From NCBI RefSeq assembly GCF_913774235.1, contig NZ_CAJYDW010000012.1, positions 1-64,000 of the forward strand: DNA of 64,000 bases, written 5' to 3'. This document shows positions 1 to 9,312 of the stretch, piece by piece (position 1 is the first letter of the stretch; every line of letters starts with the position of its first letter). The notes under the pieces are model-generated. The model saw only the letters and a program-made list of their open reading frames with translations, searched no databases and was not told the origin of the DNA. This DNA is from an uncultured Pseudomonas sp. (GTDB lineage: Bacteria > Pseudomonadota > Gammaproteobacteria > Pseudomonadales > Pseudomonadaceae). A program made the translations under genes and the position numbers.

Positions 1-84
1 CCTAGCGAGGTGGCCGTAGCTGCAATCGCCCTTTTGGTACTGAGCGACGATCTTCAATTTGAACGCTAGAGAGTACTTGGGCAT
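1..84 (-). CDS. IS3-family transposase OrfA, N-terminal fragment (runs off window)
   Basis: The 28 visible codons start MPKYSLAFKLKIV and continue AQYQKGDCSYGHLAR. This matches the first helix-turn-helix of IS3-family OrfA proteins, which bind the terminal repeats; a downstream OrfB supplies the DDE catalytic domain through frameshifting. The ATG lies 19 bp inside the presumed terminal repeat, the normal arrangement. Whether the full element is intact cannot be judged here. Confidence 0.75.
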   Translation of the reverse strand, partial: MPKYSLAFKLKIVAQYQKGDCSYGHLAR

Positions 85-126
85 GGTACGCCTTCAAGGC
101 AGCGTCCAACTTTCGGGGGTCATTTC
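1..126 (-). mobile_element. IS3-family (IS150-like) insertion sequence, left-hand part of element cut by window edge
   Basis: Read on the minus strand, positions 126 down to 103 give a TGAAATGACCCCC...AGTTGGAC end, which resembles the terminal inverted repeats of IS3-family elements of the IS150 group. About 19 bases further in, an OrfA-like reading frame begins. Only the 5' end of the element lies in the window. The insertion ends about 60 bp before the MmgE/PrpD start codon and so separates that gene from its native upstream region. The other terminus and target duplication are outside the window. Confidence 0.75.
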
Positions 127-185
127 ACTGGCTCATTGTCTGTTGACCCCAAGCGTCCGGTCAGCACAGAACGAGGAGCCCAAGG

Positions 186-1529
186 ATGTCGCTATACGCC
201 TTTTGCCAAGATTTCGCCCTGTCCCAGGTGCCCGCCCATACCCGGGCCATCCTGCAGAAGAGCCTGCTGGACATCCTCGGCACCATGGCCGGGGCGGTGT
301 CCAACGCCACCAGCCAGACCCTTTATCGCTACGCCGCCAAGCACTACCCGGGTGGCGAATTCCTCAGCCGCCTGCCGTTCGACGGCCGGTCGGTGAACCT
401 GCTGGGGGCCGGCTGGGCCGGTGGCTTCACCGCCGATAGCCTGGATGCCCACGAAGGACACTTCACCTCCAAGGGTCACGCCGGGGCCACCGTGGTCCCG
501 GCGCTGCTGGCCCTGGCCGATGCCCTGCACGCCCAGGGTCGGATCATCAGCGGCCGCGAACTGCTCGAAGCCCTGTGCCTGGGCTACGAGACCGGTCTGC
601 GTGCGGGTGTCGCCCTGATGGCCACCTCGCCGACCTATCACGCGTCCGGCGGTTTCTCGGCCATCGGCGTGGTCTGTGGCGGGGCCCGTCTGCTCGGGCT
701 CGACGAGACCACCTTCCGCCATGCCCTGGGCATCGCCGAGTACTTCGCCGCCCACTGTCCGATGATGCGGCTGATCGAGCATCCCACCATGCTGCGCGAT
801 GCCCATGGTGCCGGCGCCTACAACGGCCTCAATGCCCTGCTGCTGGCCCGCGAGGGCGTCACCGGGGCGCCGGCCGAGACCCTCGAAGCCGACGTGGCCA
901 GTCCCTACTGGAACGACCTGGGCAGCCGCTGGGAGATCGATGCCCAGTACTTCAAGCCCTGGCCGGTGTGCCGCTGGGCGCAACCGGCGCTCACCGCCAT
1001 GACCCGCCTGCGCGCGGAGCACCCGCAGATCGACGCCGCCTCCGTCGCCGCCATTCGCGTGGAAACCTTCCAGGAGTCCAGTTGCCTGCAGGGGCATCGC
1101 CCAGCCAACGCCGACGAGGCCCAGTACGCCCTGGCCTTCCCCCTGGCGGCACTGCTCGCCCGCGGTCAGGTAGGACCGGAGGAGGTTACCGGCGCGGCGA
1201 TCGGCGCGCCGGACATCCTGGCGGTGAGCGAACGCATCGAAATCGTCGAGGCGGCAGACCTGTCGGCACGCTTCCCCGAGGAGATCCTCTCGCGGGTGAC
1301 GGTGCGCCTGCACGAGGGCGCGACCTTCACCTCACCCATCACCGCCGCCTTGGGCGATCCGCACCAGCCGCTGACCCTGGCCGACATCGAGGCCAAGTTC
1401 GAGCTGTTCGCCGCGGTCAACCTGAGCCCTGCCGCCCGGGCGGCGGTGAAGGGAGCGGTGCTGGAGCTGGAGGGCGCCGCCGTGGCCATCGAAACCCTGG
1501 CGCCGATCTTCGCGCCCTGGCAGCGATAA
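186..1529 (+). CDS. MmgE/PrpD family protein (dehydratase/isomerase-like)
   Basis: This 447-residue protein has the all-helical MmgE/PrpD organisation (PrpD 2-methylcitrate dehydratase, cis-aconitate decarboxylase, iminodisuccinate epimerase). Visible family features are the HEGHFTSKGHAG segment near residues 89-100, the LCLGYETGLRAG helix and the KPWPVCRWAQPAL segment near 257-269. The family acts on small carboxylic acids; the substrate here is unknown. A good ribosome site (GAGGAGCCCAAGG) precedes ATG 186. It lies 131 bp upstream of a Rieske oxygenase gene on the same strand, so they may share a catabolic role. An IS element ends about 60 bp upstream and could have altered expression. It is not adjacent to prpB/prpC, so a methylcitrate role is not supported. 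Confidence 0.85.
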   Translation: MSLYAFCQDFALSQVPAHTRAILQKSLLDILGTMAGAVSNATSQTLYRYAAKHYPGGEFLSRLPFDGRSVNLLGAGWAGGFTADSLDAHEGHFTSKGHAGATVVPALLALADALHAQGRIISGRELLEALCLGYETGLRAGVALMATSPTYHASGGFSAIGVVCGGARLLGLDETTFRHALGIAEYFAAHCPMMRLIEHPTMLRDAHGAGAYNGLNALLLAREGVTGAPAETLEADVASPYWNDLGSRWEIDAQYFKPWPVCRWAQPALTAMTRLRAEHPQIDAASVAAIRVETFQESSCLQGHRPANADEAQYALAFPLAALLARGQVGPEEVTGAAIGAPDILAVSERIEIVEAADLSARFPEEILSRVTVRLHEGATFTSPITAALGDPHQPLTLADIEAKFELFAAVNLSPAARAAVKGAVLELEGAAVAIETLAPIFAPWQR

Positions 1530-1660
1530 CCCCGGGGCACGCGTCGTCATCCAGTTGAGGGTGATGACCGCCCTGCGCCTCGCGCGTCGCTGCGACTTCC
1601 AAGAACAACAAGCTCGTTAACCGAATCCGCTCACGGCCGGATTGCCGAGGACCCGTCACC

Positions 1661-2896
1661 ATGCGCAGCCAGCAAGCCGTCATCGACCTCATCGCCCAGC
1701 GCCAACCCCGGCATTCGCTACCTCGCGAGCTGTACAGCGATCCCGCCGTCTATCGCCAGGATCTCGAACAACTCTGGCACCGCGACTGGATCTTCGCCGG
1801 TCATACCTTCGAGATCGCCAAGCCCGGCCAGTACTTCACCCTGCAGCTCGGCGACTACCCGGTGGCAGTGGTGCGCAGCAAGGACGGCCGGGTGCGCGCC
1901 TTCCACAACGCCTGTCGCCACCGCGGCGCCAAGGTCTGCGAACACGAGCAGGGCAAGGTGGCCAAGCTGGTCTGTCCCTATCACAAGTGGACCTACGAAC
2001 TGGACGGCAACCTGCTGTTCGCCGGCAACATGGGCGCCGACTTCGACAAGACCCAATACGGCCTCAAGCCGGTGCACGTGGAGGTGGTGGAAAGCTACAT
2101 CTACGTCTGCGTGGCGGCCAAGGCGCCGGACTTCGAGGCTTTCCGCGCGGCGGTCAAGCCCTTCCTGGCTCCGCACTTCCTCGAGGATTGCAAGGTGGCC
2201 TTCCAGTCCGACCTGATCGAACGGGGCAACTGGAAACTGGTGTTCGAGAACAATCGCGAGTGCTATCACTGCGACGGCACCCACCCCGAACTGCTCAACT
2301 CCTATGTCGAGAACCTCTCGGTGGCCGGCGTCGGCGGCGCGGACGATCCCGAGCTGGCCGCCCACTGGGCGCGCTGCGAGCGCGCCGGGATGCCCAGCAA
2401 GCTGGTGATGGACATCCACGGCCGCTTCCGCATGACCCGCATCCCGCTGTCGGCCGGCGCATTGAGCTACACGATGGACGGCAAACCCGCGGTGGCGGGC
2501 CGCCTGGACCGGAGCGGTGAGTCGGACATAGGGGCGCTGCTGTACTTCAACTATCCCTCCACCTGGAATCACCTGCTCGGCGATCACGCCCTGAGCTTCC
2601 GCGTGCTGCCCATCGGCCCCAATGAAACCCTGGTGACCACCAAGTGGCTGGTGCCGGAGTCTGCAGTTGAAGGGGTGGACTACGACCTGGAACGCCTGAC
2701 CAAGGTCTGGATCGCTACCAACGACCAGGACCGACGACTGGTGGAAGGCACCCAGGCCGGGGTGAACTCCCCATCCTACGCACCGGGCCCCTACTCGGAA
2801 ATCGCCGAGAACGGCGTCTGCCAGTTCGACGATTGGTACTGCGCGACCATGCTGGAGCGGCTGCAAGGCCCGATTCCGTTGCAATCCGTGGGTTGA
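1661..2896 (+). CDS. Rieske non-heme iron oxygenase alpha subunit, GbcA/stachydrine-demethylase-like
   Basis: At 411 residues it has the two-domain layout of ring-hydroxylating-type oxygenases. The Rieske [2Fe-2S] ligands are C85-x-H87 and C105-x2-H108 (CRHRG and CPYHKW). The catalytic iron site is the E200-CYH203-CDGTH208 segment, with Glu where aromatic dioxygenases usually have Asp; this is typical of betaine-type demethylases. The family demethylates quaternary amines (glycine betaine, stachydrine, carnitine-like) using O2 and a separate reductase. No reductase gene (GbcB-type) is in the window. The GbdR-like regulator 120 bp downstream supports a quaternary-amine substrate. The exact substrate is not readable from sequence. 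Confidence 0.88.
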   Translation: MRSQQAVIDLIAQRQPRHSLPRELYSDPAVYRQDLEQLWHRDWIFAGHTFEIAKPGQYFTLQLGDYPVAVVRSKDGRVRAFHNACRHRGAKVCEHEQGKVAKLVCPYHKWTYELDGNLLFAGNMGADFDKTQYGLKPVHVEVVESYIYVCVAAKAPDFEAFRAAVKPFLAPHFLEDCKVAFQSDLIERGNWKLVFENNRECYHCDGTHPELLNSYVENLSVAGVGGADDPELAAHWARCERAGMPSKLVMDIHGRFRMTRIPLSAGALSYTMDGKPAVAGRLDRSGESDIGALLYFNYPSTWNHLLGDHALSFRVLPIGPNETLVTTKWLVPESAVEGVDYDLERLTKVWIATNDQDRRLVEGTQAGVNSPSYAPGPYSEIAENGVCQFDDWYCATMLERLQGPIPLQSVG

Positions 2897-3015
2897 CTCC
2901 GCCAGGGCGGGTGCAGAGATCAGGTCGTTTGCGGCTTGGTTAGCGGCGGTTCTCTCACTCCGTAGGGGGAGGCTTTGGGCTAGCATCGGTCCAAGGTCGC
3001 AGAAGGCAGGGCAGC

Positions 3016-4029
3016 GTGATCGATTCAAGAACCTTCGGCAGCGGTATCCAGGGTAAGAACTACTTGCAGTTGCAGTCGACGCGGCCGCGCCCGGAATTTT
3101 CCCGGCTGGTCGGCTTCATCCTGCTCGACCACTTCTCCCTGCCGTCCTTCACCCAGGCGCTGGACACCCTGGTCACCGCCAACCTCTTGGCCGCCGGCAC
3201 CTTCGCTACCCAGACCTACAGCCCGACCGGCGCCGAGGTACTCAGCGACCTGGGTATCGTCATCCGTCCGGACGGCGACTACCGCGCCGCGGAAAATGCC
3301 CGCTTCGACCTGCTGGTGGTCTGCGGCGGCCTGCGCACTCCGCTAGAGCTCGATCCGCGCCTCAAGGCTCTGCTGGTGCGCGCGGCCAAACAGCAGGTCA
3401 CCCTCTGCGGCCTGTGGAACGGCGCCTGGCAACTGGGCCAGGCGGGGATGCTGGACGGCTATCGCTGTGCCATCCATCCCGAGCAGCGCAGCGCCTTCAG
3501 CGAGCGGGTGCGTGGCTGCAAGACCTCGGCAGAGAGCCATGTGCTGGATCGCGATCGCCTGACGGCGGCCAGCCCCAGCGGGGCCTTCCACCTCTTTCTC
3601 GAATGGATCGGCGCCCAGTGCGGCAGCGCTCTGGCCGACGGCCTGATCAACATCCTCGCCTTCGAGGAATCGCGCTTCCGCCAGGTCAACCCGACGCTCA
3701 AGGTGCAGATGACCCCACCGCTGCGCGAGGTGGTGACCCTGATGGAAGCCAACATCGAGGAACCCCTGACCATCGAGCAACTCTGCGACTACGCCGGCCG
3801 CTCACGCCGCCAGGTCGAGCGCCTGTTCCGCGAACAGCTCGACACCGCGCCCATGCGCTACTACCTCGAACTGCGCATCACCGAGGGGCGCCGGCTGCTG
3901 CAGCACTCCACCCTGTCGGTGCTGGAAGTGGCGGTCGCCTGCGGCTTCACCTCGGTCACCCACTTCAGCAAGAGGTATTCGGCCTACTTCGGCTATCCGC
4001 CGTCCAAGGAGCGGCGGCTCAAGTACTAG
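3016..4029 (+). CDS. GlxA/GbdR-type AraC-family transcriptional regulator (DJ-1/PfpI + HTH)
   Basis: This 337-residue protein has an N-terminal class-I glutamine-amidotransferase-like (DJ-1/PfpI) domain (about 25-200, with the GGLRTPLELD and CGLWNGAWQLG segments). A C-terminal AraC double helix-turn-helix follows (about 230-335, ending THFSKRYSAYFGYPP). It is the architecture of GbdR, CdhR and SouR, which activate catabolism of betaine, carnitine and sarcosine in Pseudomonas. It follows the Rieske oxygenase on the same strand and probably controls it. It starts with GTG, preceded by GGCAGGGCAGC. Its last 11 bases overlap the convergent EamA gene. Confidence 0.85.
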   Translation: MIDSRTFGSGIQGKNYLQLQSTRPRPEFSRLVGFILLDHFSLPSFTQALDTLVTANLLAAGTFATQTYSPTGAEVLSDLGIVIRPDGDYRAAENARFDLLVVCGGLRTPLELDPRLKALLVRAAKQQVTLCGLWNGAWQLGQAGMLDGYRCAIHPEQRSAFSERVRGCKTSAESHVLDRDRLTAASPSGAFHLFLEWIGAQCGSALADGLINILAFEESRFRQVNPTLKVQMTPPLREVVTLMEANIEEPLTIEQLCDYAGRSRRQVERLFREQLDTAPMRYYLELRITEGRRLLQHSTLSVLEVAVACGFTSVTHFSKRYSAYFGYPPSKERRLKY

Positions 4030-4930
4030 CCTCGCGGCAGGCACCCTTGGCGGGTGACGCGTCGCGCTCCGCCGCATTCAGGCACAGCAAGCCGGCCAGG
4101 ACGAACAGCAGGCCGAGCAGCATGCCCGGTGCCAGGGGCTCGTCGAAGCAGGCCCAGGCCCACAGCAGCGCCACCGGCGGACTCAGATAGAGAGCGCCGC
4201 TCACCGCCTGGGGGCTGCCTTGGCGCAGACACAGCCAGTAGAGGCCGTAGCCGAGCAGGGTCGGGATCAGCAGCCAGAGCAGTGCCAGGGCGAAGCCCAG
4301 GGTCAGCGGCGGGCGCAAGGGGCCCTCGAAGCCAGCCGCCAGCGTCATGACCAGGCTGCTGGCGGCGAGCTGGATGAACAACTGGGTCGGTAAGGCCAGC
4401 CGCACCGTCGGTAGGTGACTCTGCAGTAGGGTCGCCAGGGCCAACGCCAGGGCGCCACCCAGGGGCAGGGCATAGGCCCACCCCGGCGCCACCCCCAGGC
4501 CTAGCCCAGCGCCGGTCGCGAGCAGTACCCCCGTCAGCCCCAGGCCCAGGCCCAGCCACTGCCGCCCACTGGTAACTTGACCGGGCAGCAGGCAGCACCC
4601 CAGGGCCACCAACAGCGGCGACAGATCCGAGAGCAGCGCGGCCAGCCCCGGCGAGACGCCCAGCTCGATGGCCTTGGCCGCCGGCGCAATGCAGCCGGCG
4701 AAGGCGAGGGCGCCAATGGCCGCTTGTTGCCCAATGATCCGTAGCGGCAGCCGGCGCAATTCGGCCCAGGCGAGGGGCAACAGCAGCAAGGCGGCCAGGG
4801 CGAAGCGCCAGAGCGTCACCAGCAGGGTAGGCGCCTGGTCCGCGGCGTAGCGATAGCCGACGAAGCCGGCGCTCCAGCACAACACCAAGGCGAACTGACG
4901 CAACAACGCGGAAGACAGGATGGCAGGCAT
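4019..4930 (-). CDS. EamA/DMT-family transporter (RhaT/YdcZ-type exporter)
   Basis: This 303-residue membrane protein is almost entirely hydrophobic, with about ten predicted helices in two EamA repeats (the first covering roughly 10-135, the second 145-285). The start at 4930 (MPAIL) was chosen over a frame-open start 54 bp upstream because GGAGCCTGGTC precedes it. Family members export amino acids, metabolites or drugs; substrate unknown. It is divergent from a LysR gene (97 bp apart), the classic arrangement for a regulator controlling its neighbour. Its 3' end overlaps the convergent GbdR-like gene by 11 bp. Confidence 0.85.
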   Translation of the reverse strand: MPAILSSALLRQFALVLCWSAGFVGYRYAADQAPTLLVTLWRFALAALLLLPLAWAELRRLPLRIIGQQAAIGALAFAGCIAPAAKAIELGVSPGLAALLSDLSPLLVALGCCLLPGQVTSGRQWLGLGLGLTGVLLATGAGLGLGVAPGWAYALPLGGALALALATLLQSHLPTVRLALPTQLFIQLAASSLVMTLAAGFEGPLRPPLTLGFALALLWLLIPTLLGYGLYWLCLRQGSPQAVSGALYLSPPVALLWAWACFDEPLAPGMLLGLLFVLAGLLCLNAAERDASPAKGACREAST

Positions 4931-5027
4931 GACCAGGCTCCAACGGATGGGATGCCTTGAGCCTGGCCCAGAGTGGTAATACACTCAAACGACATTATTG
5001 GTAGCTATGGTTCTGTAAAATCGCATC

Positions 5028-5888
5028 ATGCCAGCCCCGCTCGATATCGATGTCCTGCGCACCTTCCATACCATCGTCCGGCTTGGGCAGTTCCGCGCTG
5101 CCTCGTTGCAGCTCAATCGCAGCCCCTCGGCGGTGAGCAGCCAGATCCGCCGGCTGGAGGAGCAGGCCGGTGGCCGCCTGTTCGAGCGCGACAACCAGGC
5201 CGTGACCCTGACCCCGCTCGGGCGCCGTGTTCTTCTCGAAACGGCTGAACTGCTGCAGGCCCACGACCGCATCCTCGCTGGTCTCACTGGCCAGCCGGTG
5301 GTGGGCGAGGTGCGCTTCGGGGTCGCCGAGGACTACGCGGCTTCCTTGCTCAAGGCCGTACTGCCCCGACTGCGCAGCGAGCATCCGGGCATCGCCCTCC
5401 AGGTACTCACCGGCAACAGCGGCCAGCTCCGCCGCTGGCTCGGCCAGGGCTTACTGGATCTGGCGCTGTTAGTCGGTCCGCAAAGCGCCGGCCAAACGGA
5501 GGGCGAGATGTTCGGCAGCACCCAACCGGTGTGGGTCGCTGGTCCCGGCCTGTCGCTCGGCGACGACGCGCCCGTCCCCCTGGCCTTGCATGGCGAAGGG
5601 TGCAGCTATCGCGAACTGGGTATCGACCTGCTGACCGGACAGGGCCGCGGCTGGCAGGCGGTGGTCACCAGCGCCGCTTCTTCGGCCCTGGAAGCGGCGG
5701 TCGAACTCGGCCAGGCGGTGGCCATCATCGACCAGGTGCGGATGACCGCCACCATGCGCGAACTCACCCCGGAAGAGGGTTTTCCCCGCTTGCCCTGGCA
5801 TGCCTTGAGGCTGGCCTCGCCGCCTGGCGAACGCAGCCCGGCCTGCGCCCGGCTGGCGGGCCTGATCGCCGAGGATTTCCGGCTGTAA
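5028..5888 (+). CDS. LysR-family transcriptional regulator, probably controlling the divergent EamA gene
   Basis: A 286-residue LysR protein with an N-terminal winged HTH (residues 5-65, including LRTFHTIVRLGQFRAASLQL and SAVSSQIRRLEE) and a periplasmic-binding-protein-like effector domain (about 90-285). It is transcribed away from the EamA exporter across a 97-bp AT-richer gap, so autoregulation and control of the exporter are likely. It ends 8 bp from the convergent LysR gene. The effector is unknown. Confidence 0.9.
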   Translation: MPAPLDIDVLRTFHTIVRLGQFRAASLQLNRSPSAVSSQIRRLEEQAGGRLFERDNQAVTLTPLGRRVLLETAELLQAHDRILAGLTGQPVVGEVRFGVAEDYAASLLKAVLPRLRSEHPGIALQVLTGNSGQLRRWLGQGLLDLALLVGPQSAGQTEGEMFGSTQPVWVAGPGLSLGDDAPVPLALHGEGCSYRELGIDLLTGQGRGWQAVVTSAASSALEAAVELGQAVAIIDQVRMTATMRELTPEEGFPRLPWHALRLASPPGERSPACARLAGLIAEDFRL

Positions 5889-5896
5889 CCAAGCCA

Positions 5897-6793
5897 TTAT
5901 CGGCCGGCGAGCAGTGTCAGCCGCGTGCAGAGGAAGTCCACCAGGACACGGATCTTGGGAGCCGGTTGCTTGCTGACCGGCCAGAGCACATGGAATACCC
6001 CTCTGTACTCCAGCCGGTCGGCCAATAGCGTGCACAGCCGGCCATCGGCCAGGGCGTCCGCCACGGCAAAATCCGGCAGGTAAGCGATGCCCAGGCCGCG
6101 CAAGGCGAAGCACAGGCGGGTCTCGATGTTGTTGCAGATCATCGTGGTGGGCAGGGCTGCCTCGGCTTCGCCGGGCAAGCGCCGCAAGGCCCAGGCTTCC
6201 AGTTTGCCGCTGTTGGGAAAGCGATAGTGCAGGCAGGCGTGCTGCAGCAGGTCGGCCGGCGTCTGCGGCGTGCCACGCTGGGCCAGATAGTCGGGCGACG
6301 CGACCAGGTGCATCCGGAAGCTGCCCAGCCGGCGCGCCGCCAGACGTGAATCGGAAGGCTCACCGGTACGCACCACGGCGTCGAATCCCTCTTCGATGAC
6401 ATCGACCATGCGGTCGGTGAAATCCAGGTCCAGCTCGATCTGCGGATAGGCGCGCATGAACTCGCCGAGTACCGGCAGCACCAGCGAACTCACCAGTGGC
6501 AGGCTGACCCGCAAGCGACCGCGTGGCGTGGCACTGACTTGCGACAACTCCAGTTCCGCGGCCTCGATCTCGGCGAGGATGCGGCGGCTGCGTTCCAGGA
6601 AGAGGGCACCCTCGGCCGTCAGGGTGATGCTGCGCGTGCTGCGATGGAATAGGCGCACGCCGAGCTTATCTTCCAGGCGCGCCACGCTCTTGCCGACGGC
6701 CGAGGCCGATACGCCCAGCAGGCGTCCTGCCGCGACGAAACTGCGCGTCTCGGCTACCTGCACGAACACCATGAAGCCGTTGAGACTGTCCAT
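5897..6793 (-). CDS. LysR-family transcriptional regulator of the serine hydrolase-MFS operon
   Basis: A 298-residue regulator of the CrgA/AaeR-like LysR group: HTH at about 1-60 (MDSLNGFMVFVQVAETRSF; SAVGKSVARLEDKLG) and effector domain about 90-295. The start at 6793 is favoured because AAGGGAA lies just before it; an in-frame ATG at 6808 is an alternative. It is divergent from the serine hydrolase gene across 120 bp and is the probable local regulator of that operon. Inducer unknown. Confidence 0.88.
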   Translation of the reverse strand: MDSLNGFMVFVQVAETRSFVAAGRLLGVSASAVGKSVARLEDKLGVRLFHRSTRSITLTAEGALFLERSRRILAEIEAAELELSQVSATPRGRLRVSLPLVSSLVLPVLGEFMRAYPQIELDLDFTDRMVDVIEEGFDAVVRTGEPSDSRLAARRLGSFRMHLVASPDYLAQRGTPQTPADLLQHACLHYRFPNSGKLEAWALRRLPGEAEAALPTTMICNNIETRLCFALRGLGIAYLPDFAVADALADGRLCTLLADRLEYRGVFHVLWPVSKQPAPKIRVLVDFLCTRLTLLAGR

Positions 6794-6913
6794 GTTTCCC
6801 TTGCTCATGAATTGCGGACGTCTGGTTCCGCACATCGAGGAACTCTAGCCTACTTTTTCTTCAATCCCTGGCTTTCTATCGTCGCGGCACATCTATCGAA
6901 CGAGGGCTGTGCC

Positions 6914-8107
6914 ATGACGAATCTTCTGCGATTACCCATCGAGCCCGTGTCCGCTAGTCGGCTGTCCGCGCAGGTGCAGACTGTCGTCCAGCGCGCCCTG
7001 GATGAGCAGCGTCTGGTGGGGGCCGTGGTCCTCGTCGCCCGTGACGGCGAGCTGCTGCATCGGCAGGCCGCCGGCTTCGCCGACCGTGAACGGGCGCAGC
7101 CGATGACCGTGCAGACCCTGTTCCGGCTGGCTTCGGTGACCAAGCCCATCGTCTCCACCGCCGCGCTGGTGTTGGTGGCGCGCGGTCTGCTGGAACTCGA
7201 TGCGCCGATCGCGCTCTGGCTGCCCGAGTTCTGCCCGCGTCTGGCCGATGGCCGCCCGGCAGCCATCACCGCACGGCAGTTGCTCAGTCATACGGCTGGC
7301 TTGGGATACCGGTTCCTGGAGACCGATGCGGATAGGCCCTATGCACGGGCTGGCGTGTCGGACGGCCTGGATGCCGCGGGCCTCGACCTCGCCGAGAACC
7401 TGCGCCGCCTCGCCAGCGTACCTCTGAGGTATCCGCCGGGTACGGCCTGGGGCTACTCCTTGGCCACCGATGTGCTGGGCGCCCTGATCGAGCGGATCCA
7501 GGCCGCGCCCTTGGGCGAGGCGGTGCAACGCCTGGTGACCGGTCCCCTTGGCCTGGCCGATACCGGCTTCGTCGTCCGTGATCGCAGCCGGATGGCGACC
7601 GCCTACGTCAACGACCAGCCGTGCCCCCACCCCTTGGCCGAAGGCGAGACGGTCCCGGTGTTCGAGGACACCCTTGGCATCACCTATAGCCCTGGGCGCA
7701 TCTTCGACGACCGTGCCTTCCCCTCGGGAGGCGCCGGCATGGCCGGTACCGCCGAGGATCTCTTGCGGCTCCTGGAGACCTTGCGGCAAGGGGGTGCGGC
7801 ATTGCTGCCTGGCGAGCTGGTTGAGGATATGGGGCGGGATCAGACCCAGGGGCTGGAGTTGCCTGGCCTGCCGGGCTGCGGCTTCGGCCTCGGCTTCTCG
7901 GTACTGCGTGATCCCAAGCTAGCTGCATCACCCGAATCCCCGGGCACCTGGCGCTGGGGGGGTGCCTACGGTCACTCCTGGCTCGTCGACCGGGCGCGGG
8001 GACTGAGCGTGGTGGCCTTCACCAATACCCTGTACGAAGGCATGTCCGGTCGCTTCGTCAGCGAATTGCGTGATGCGGTCTACGGGGCCGGGGAGTTCGC
8101 GTCATGA
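6914..8107 (+). CDS. Serine hydrolase, beta-lactamase class C/EstB-like
   Basis: A 397-residue penicillin-binding-protein-like hydrolase. The catalytic SxxK is visible as SVTK in LFRLASVTKPIV, followed by the LLSHTAGLG segment and a YSLATD segment in the Tyr motif position. A GHSW segment near the C terminus sits where beta-lactamases have KTG. This pattern fits EstB-type esterases better than true beta-lactamases. No signal peptide is visible at the chosen start, so a cytoplasmic location is likely. ATG 6914 has GAGGG upstream. The stop overlaps the next gene by 4 bp (ATGA), so it is the first gene of a translationally coupled operon with two MFS transporters. The substrate is not known. Confidence 0.85.
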   Translation: MTNLLRLPIEPVSASRLSAQVQTVVQRALDEQRLVGAVVLVARDGELLHRQAAGFADRERAQPMTVQTLFRLASVTKPIVSTAALVLVARGLLELDAPIALWLPEFCPRLADGRPAAITARQLLSHTAGLGYRFLETDADRPYARAGVSDGLDAAGLDLAENLRRLASVPLRYPPGTAWGYSLATDVLGALIERIQAAPLGEAVQRLVTGPLGLADTGFVVRDRSRMATAYVNDQPCPHPLAEGETVPVFEDTLGITYSPGRIFDDRAFPSGGAGMAGTAEDLLRLLETLRQGGAALLPGELVEDMGRDQTQGLELPGLPGCGFGLGFSVLRDPKLAASPESPGTWRWGGAYGHSWLVDRARGLSVVAFTNTLYEGMSGRFVSELRDAVYGAGEFAS

Positions 8108-9312
8108 ACGGAGTAGGCCACGACCGCCTACCCTGGGGCTCGTTGCTGGCCCTGGCCATGGCGGCCTTCATCACCATTCTCACGGAAGCCTTACCCGCAG
8201 GCCTGCTGCCGCAGATGGCGCAGGGCCTCGCGGTATCCGAGGGCTGGATCGGCCAGACGGTGACGGTCTATGCCCTGGGTTCATTGGCGGCGGCGATTCC
8301 GCTGACCGCCGCTACCCAGGGGCTGCGCCGGCGCCCGCTGTTGATGGCGGCCATCGGTGGCTTCATCGTCGCCAATACCCTGACCGCGCTGTCGACCAGC
8401 TACCTGTTGACGATGGCGGCGCGCCTGCTAGCGGGCGTCGCGGCGGGGCTGCTGTGGGCGCTGTTGGCGGGCTATGCGGCTCGGCTGGTACCCGAGCATC
8501 AACGGGGACGCGCGATCGCCATCGCCATGGCGGGAACGCCCCTGGCGCTCTCGCTCGGCGTGCCGGCCGGTACCCTGCTCGGCAGTGTCCTGGGCTGGCG
8601 GCTGGGCTTTGGGCTCATGAGTCTGCTGGCCCTGGGGCTGATGCTTTGGATCCGCTGCGGGTTGCCGGACGTCGCCGGCCAGGCTGAGGAGCGGCGCTCG
8701 TCATTGGCACAGGTATTCCGGCTGCCCGGGGTGCGCTCGGTGCTGTTCGTGGTGCTGGCCTTCGTGCTGGCGCACAATCTCCTCTATACCTACATCGCTC
8801 CCTTTCTGGCCGCCGTCGGGATGGCCGAACGCACGGATCTGGTCCTGCTGGTATTCGGCGCTGCCTCGCTACTGGGGATCTGGATCGTCGGTGTGCTGAT
8901 CGACCGTCATCTGCGTGAATTGGCCCTGGCCAGTACCGTCCTGTTCGGCCTCGCCGCGCTGGCGCTCGGCCTGGCGTCCGACCTGCCCGTCGTGGTCTAT
9001 CCGGCGATAGCCACCTGGGGACTGGCCTTTGGCGGTGCTGCCACGCTGTTCCAGACGGCTCTGGCCAGAACGGCGGGCGAGGCTGGAGATGTCGCTCAAT
9101 CCATGCTGGTCACCGTCTGGAATACCGCGATCGCCGGTGGCGGCCTGCTCGGCGGCCTGCTGCTCGAACGACTGGGTGTCGAGGCTTTCGCGCCGGTATT
9201 GCTGGGGCTTCTGGGGCTGACGCTGGTGGTGGTGTGGTCGGCGCGGCGGCATGGTTTTGCGGCCGGTACCGAGTCCGCGTTGCCCGTGCCAACGGCGGAG
9301 CCGCGGGCATGA
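8104..9312 (+). CDS. MFS transporter (arabinose-efflux/AraJ-like DHA1 family)
   Basis: A 402-residue, 12-helix major facilitator. The first helix segment is followed by a PQMAQGLAVSEGWIGQTVTVYALGS region typical of AraJ/sugar-efflux-type DHA1 exporters. Loop 2-3 carries a basic RRRPLLM segment. It overlaps the serine hydrolase stop and the next MFS start (ATGA at both junctions), giving a tight three-gene unit. The likely role is efflux of a substrate or product of the hydrolase; this is inferred from context. Confidence 0.88.
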   Translation: MNGVGHDRLPWGSLLALAMAAFITILTEALPAGLLPQMAQGLAVSEGWIGQTVTVYALGSLAAAIPLTAATQGLRRRPLLMAAIGGFIVANTLTALSTSYLLTMAARLLAGVAAGLLWALLAGYAARLVPEHQRGRAIAIAMAGTPLALSLGVPAGTLLGSVLGWRLGFGLMSLLALGLMLWIRCGLPDVAGQAEERRSSLAQVFRLPGVRSVLFVVLAFVLAHNLLYTYIAPFLAAVGMAERTDLVLLVFGAASLLGIWIVGVLIDRHLRELALASTVLFGLAALALGLASDLPVVVYPAIATWGLAFGGAATLFQTALARTAGEAGDVAQSMLVTVWNTAIAGGGLLGGLLLERLGVEAFAPVLLGLLGLTLVVVWSARRHGFAAGTESALPVPTAEPRA

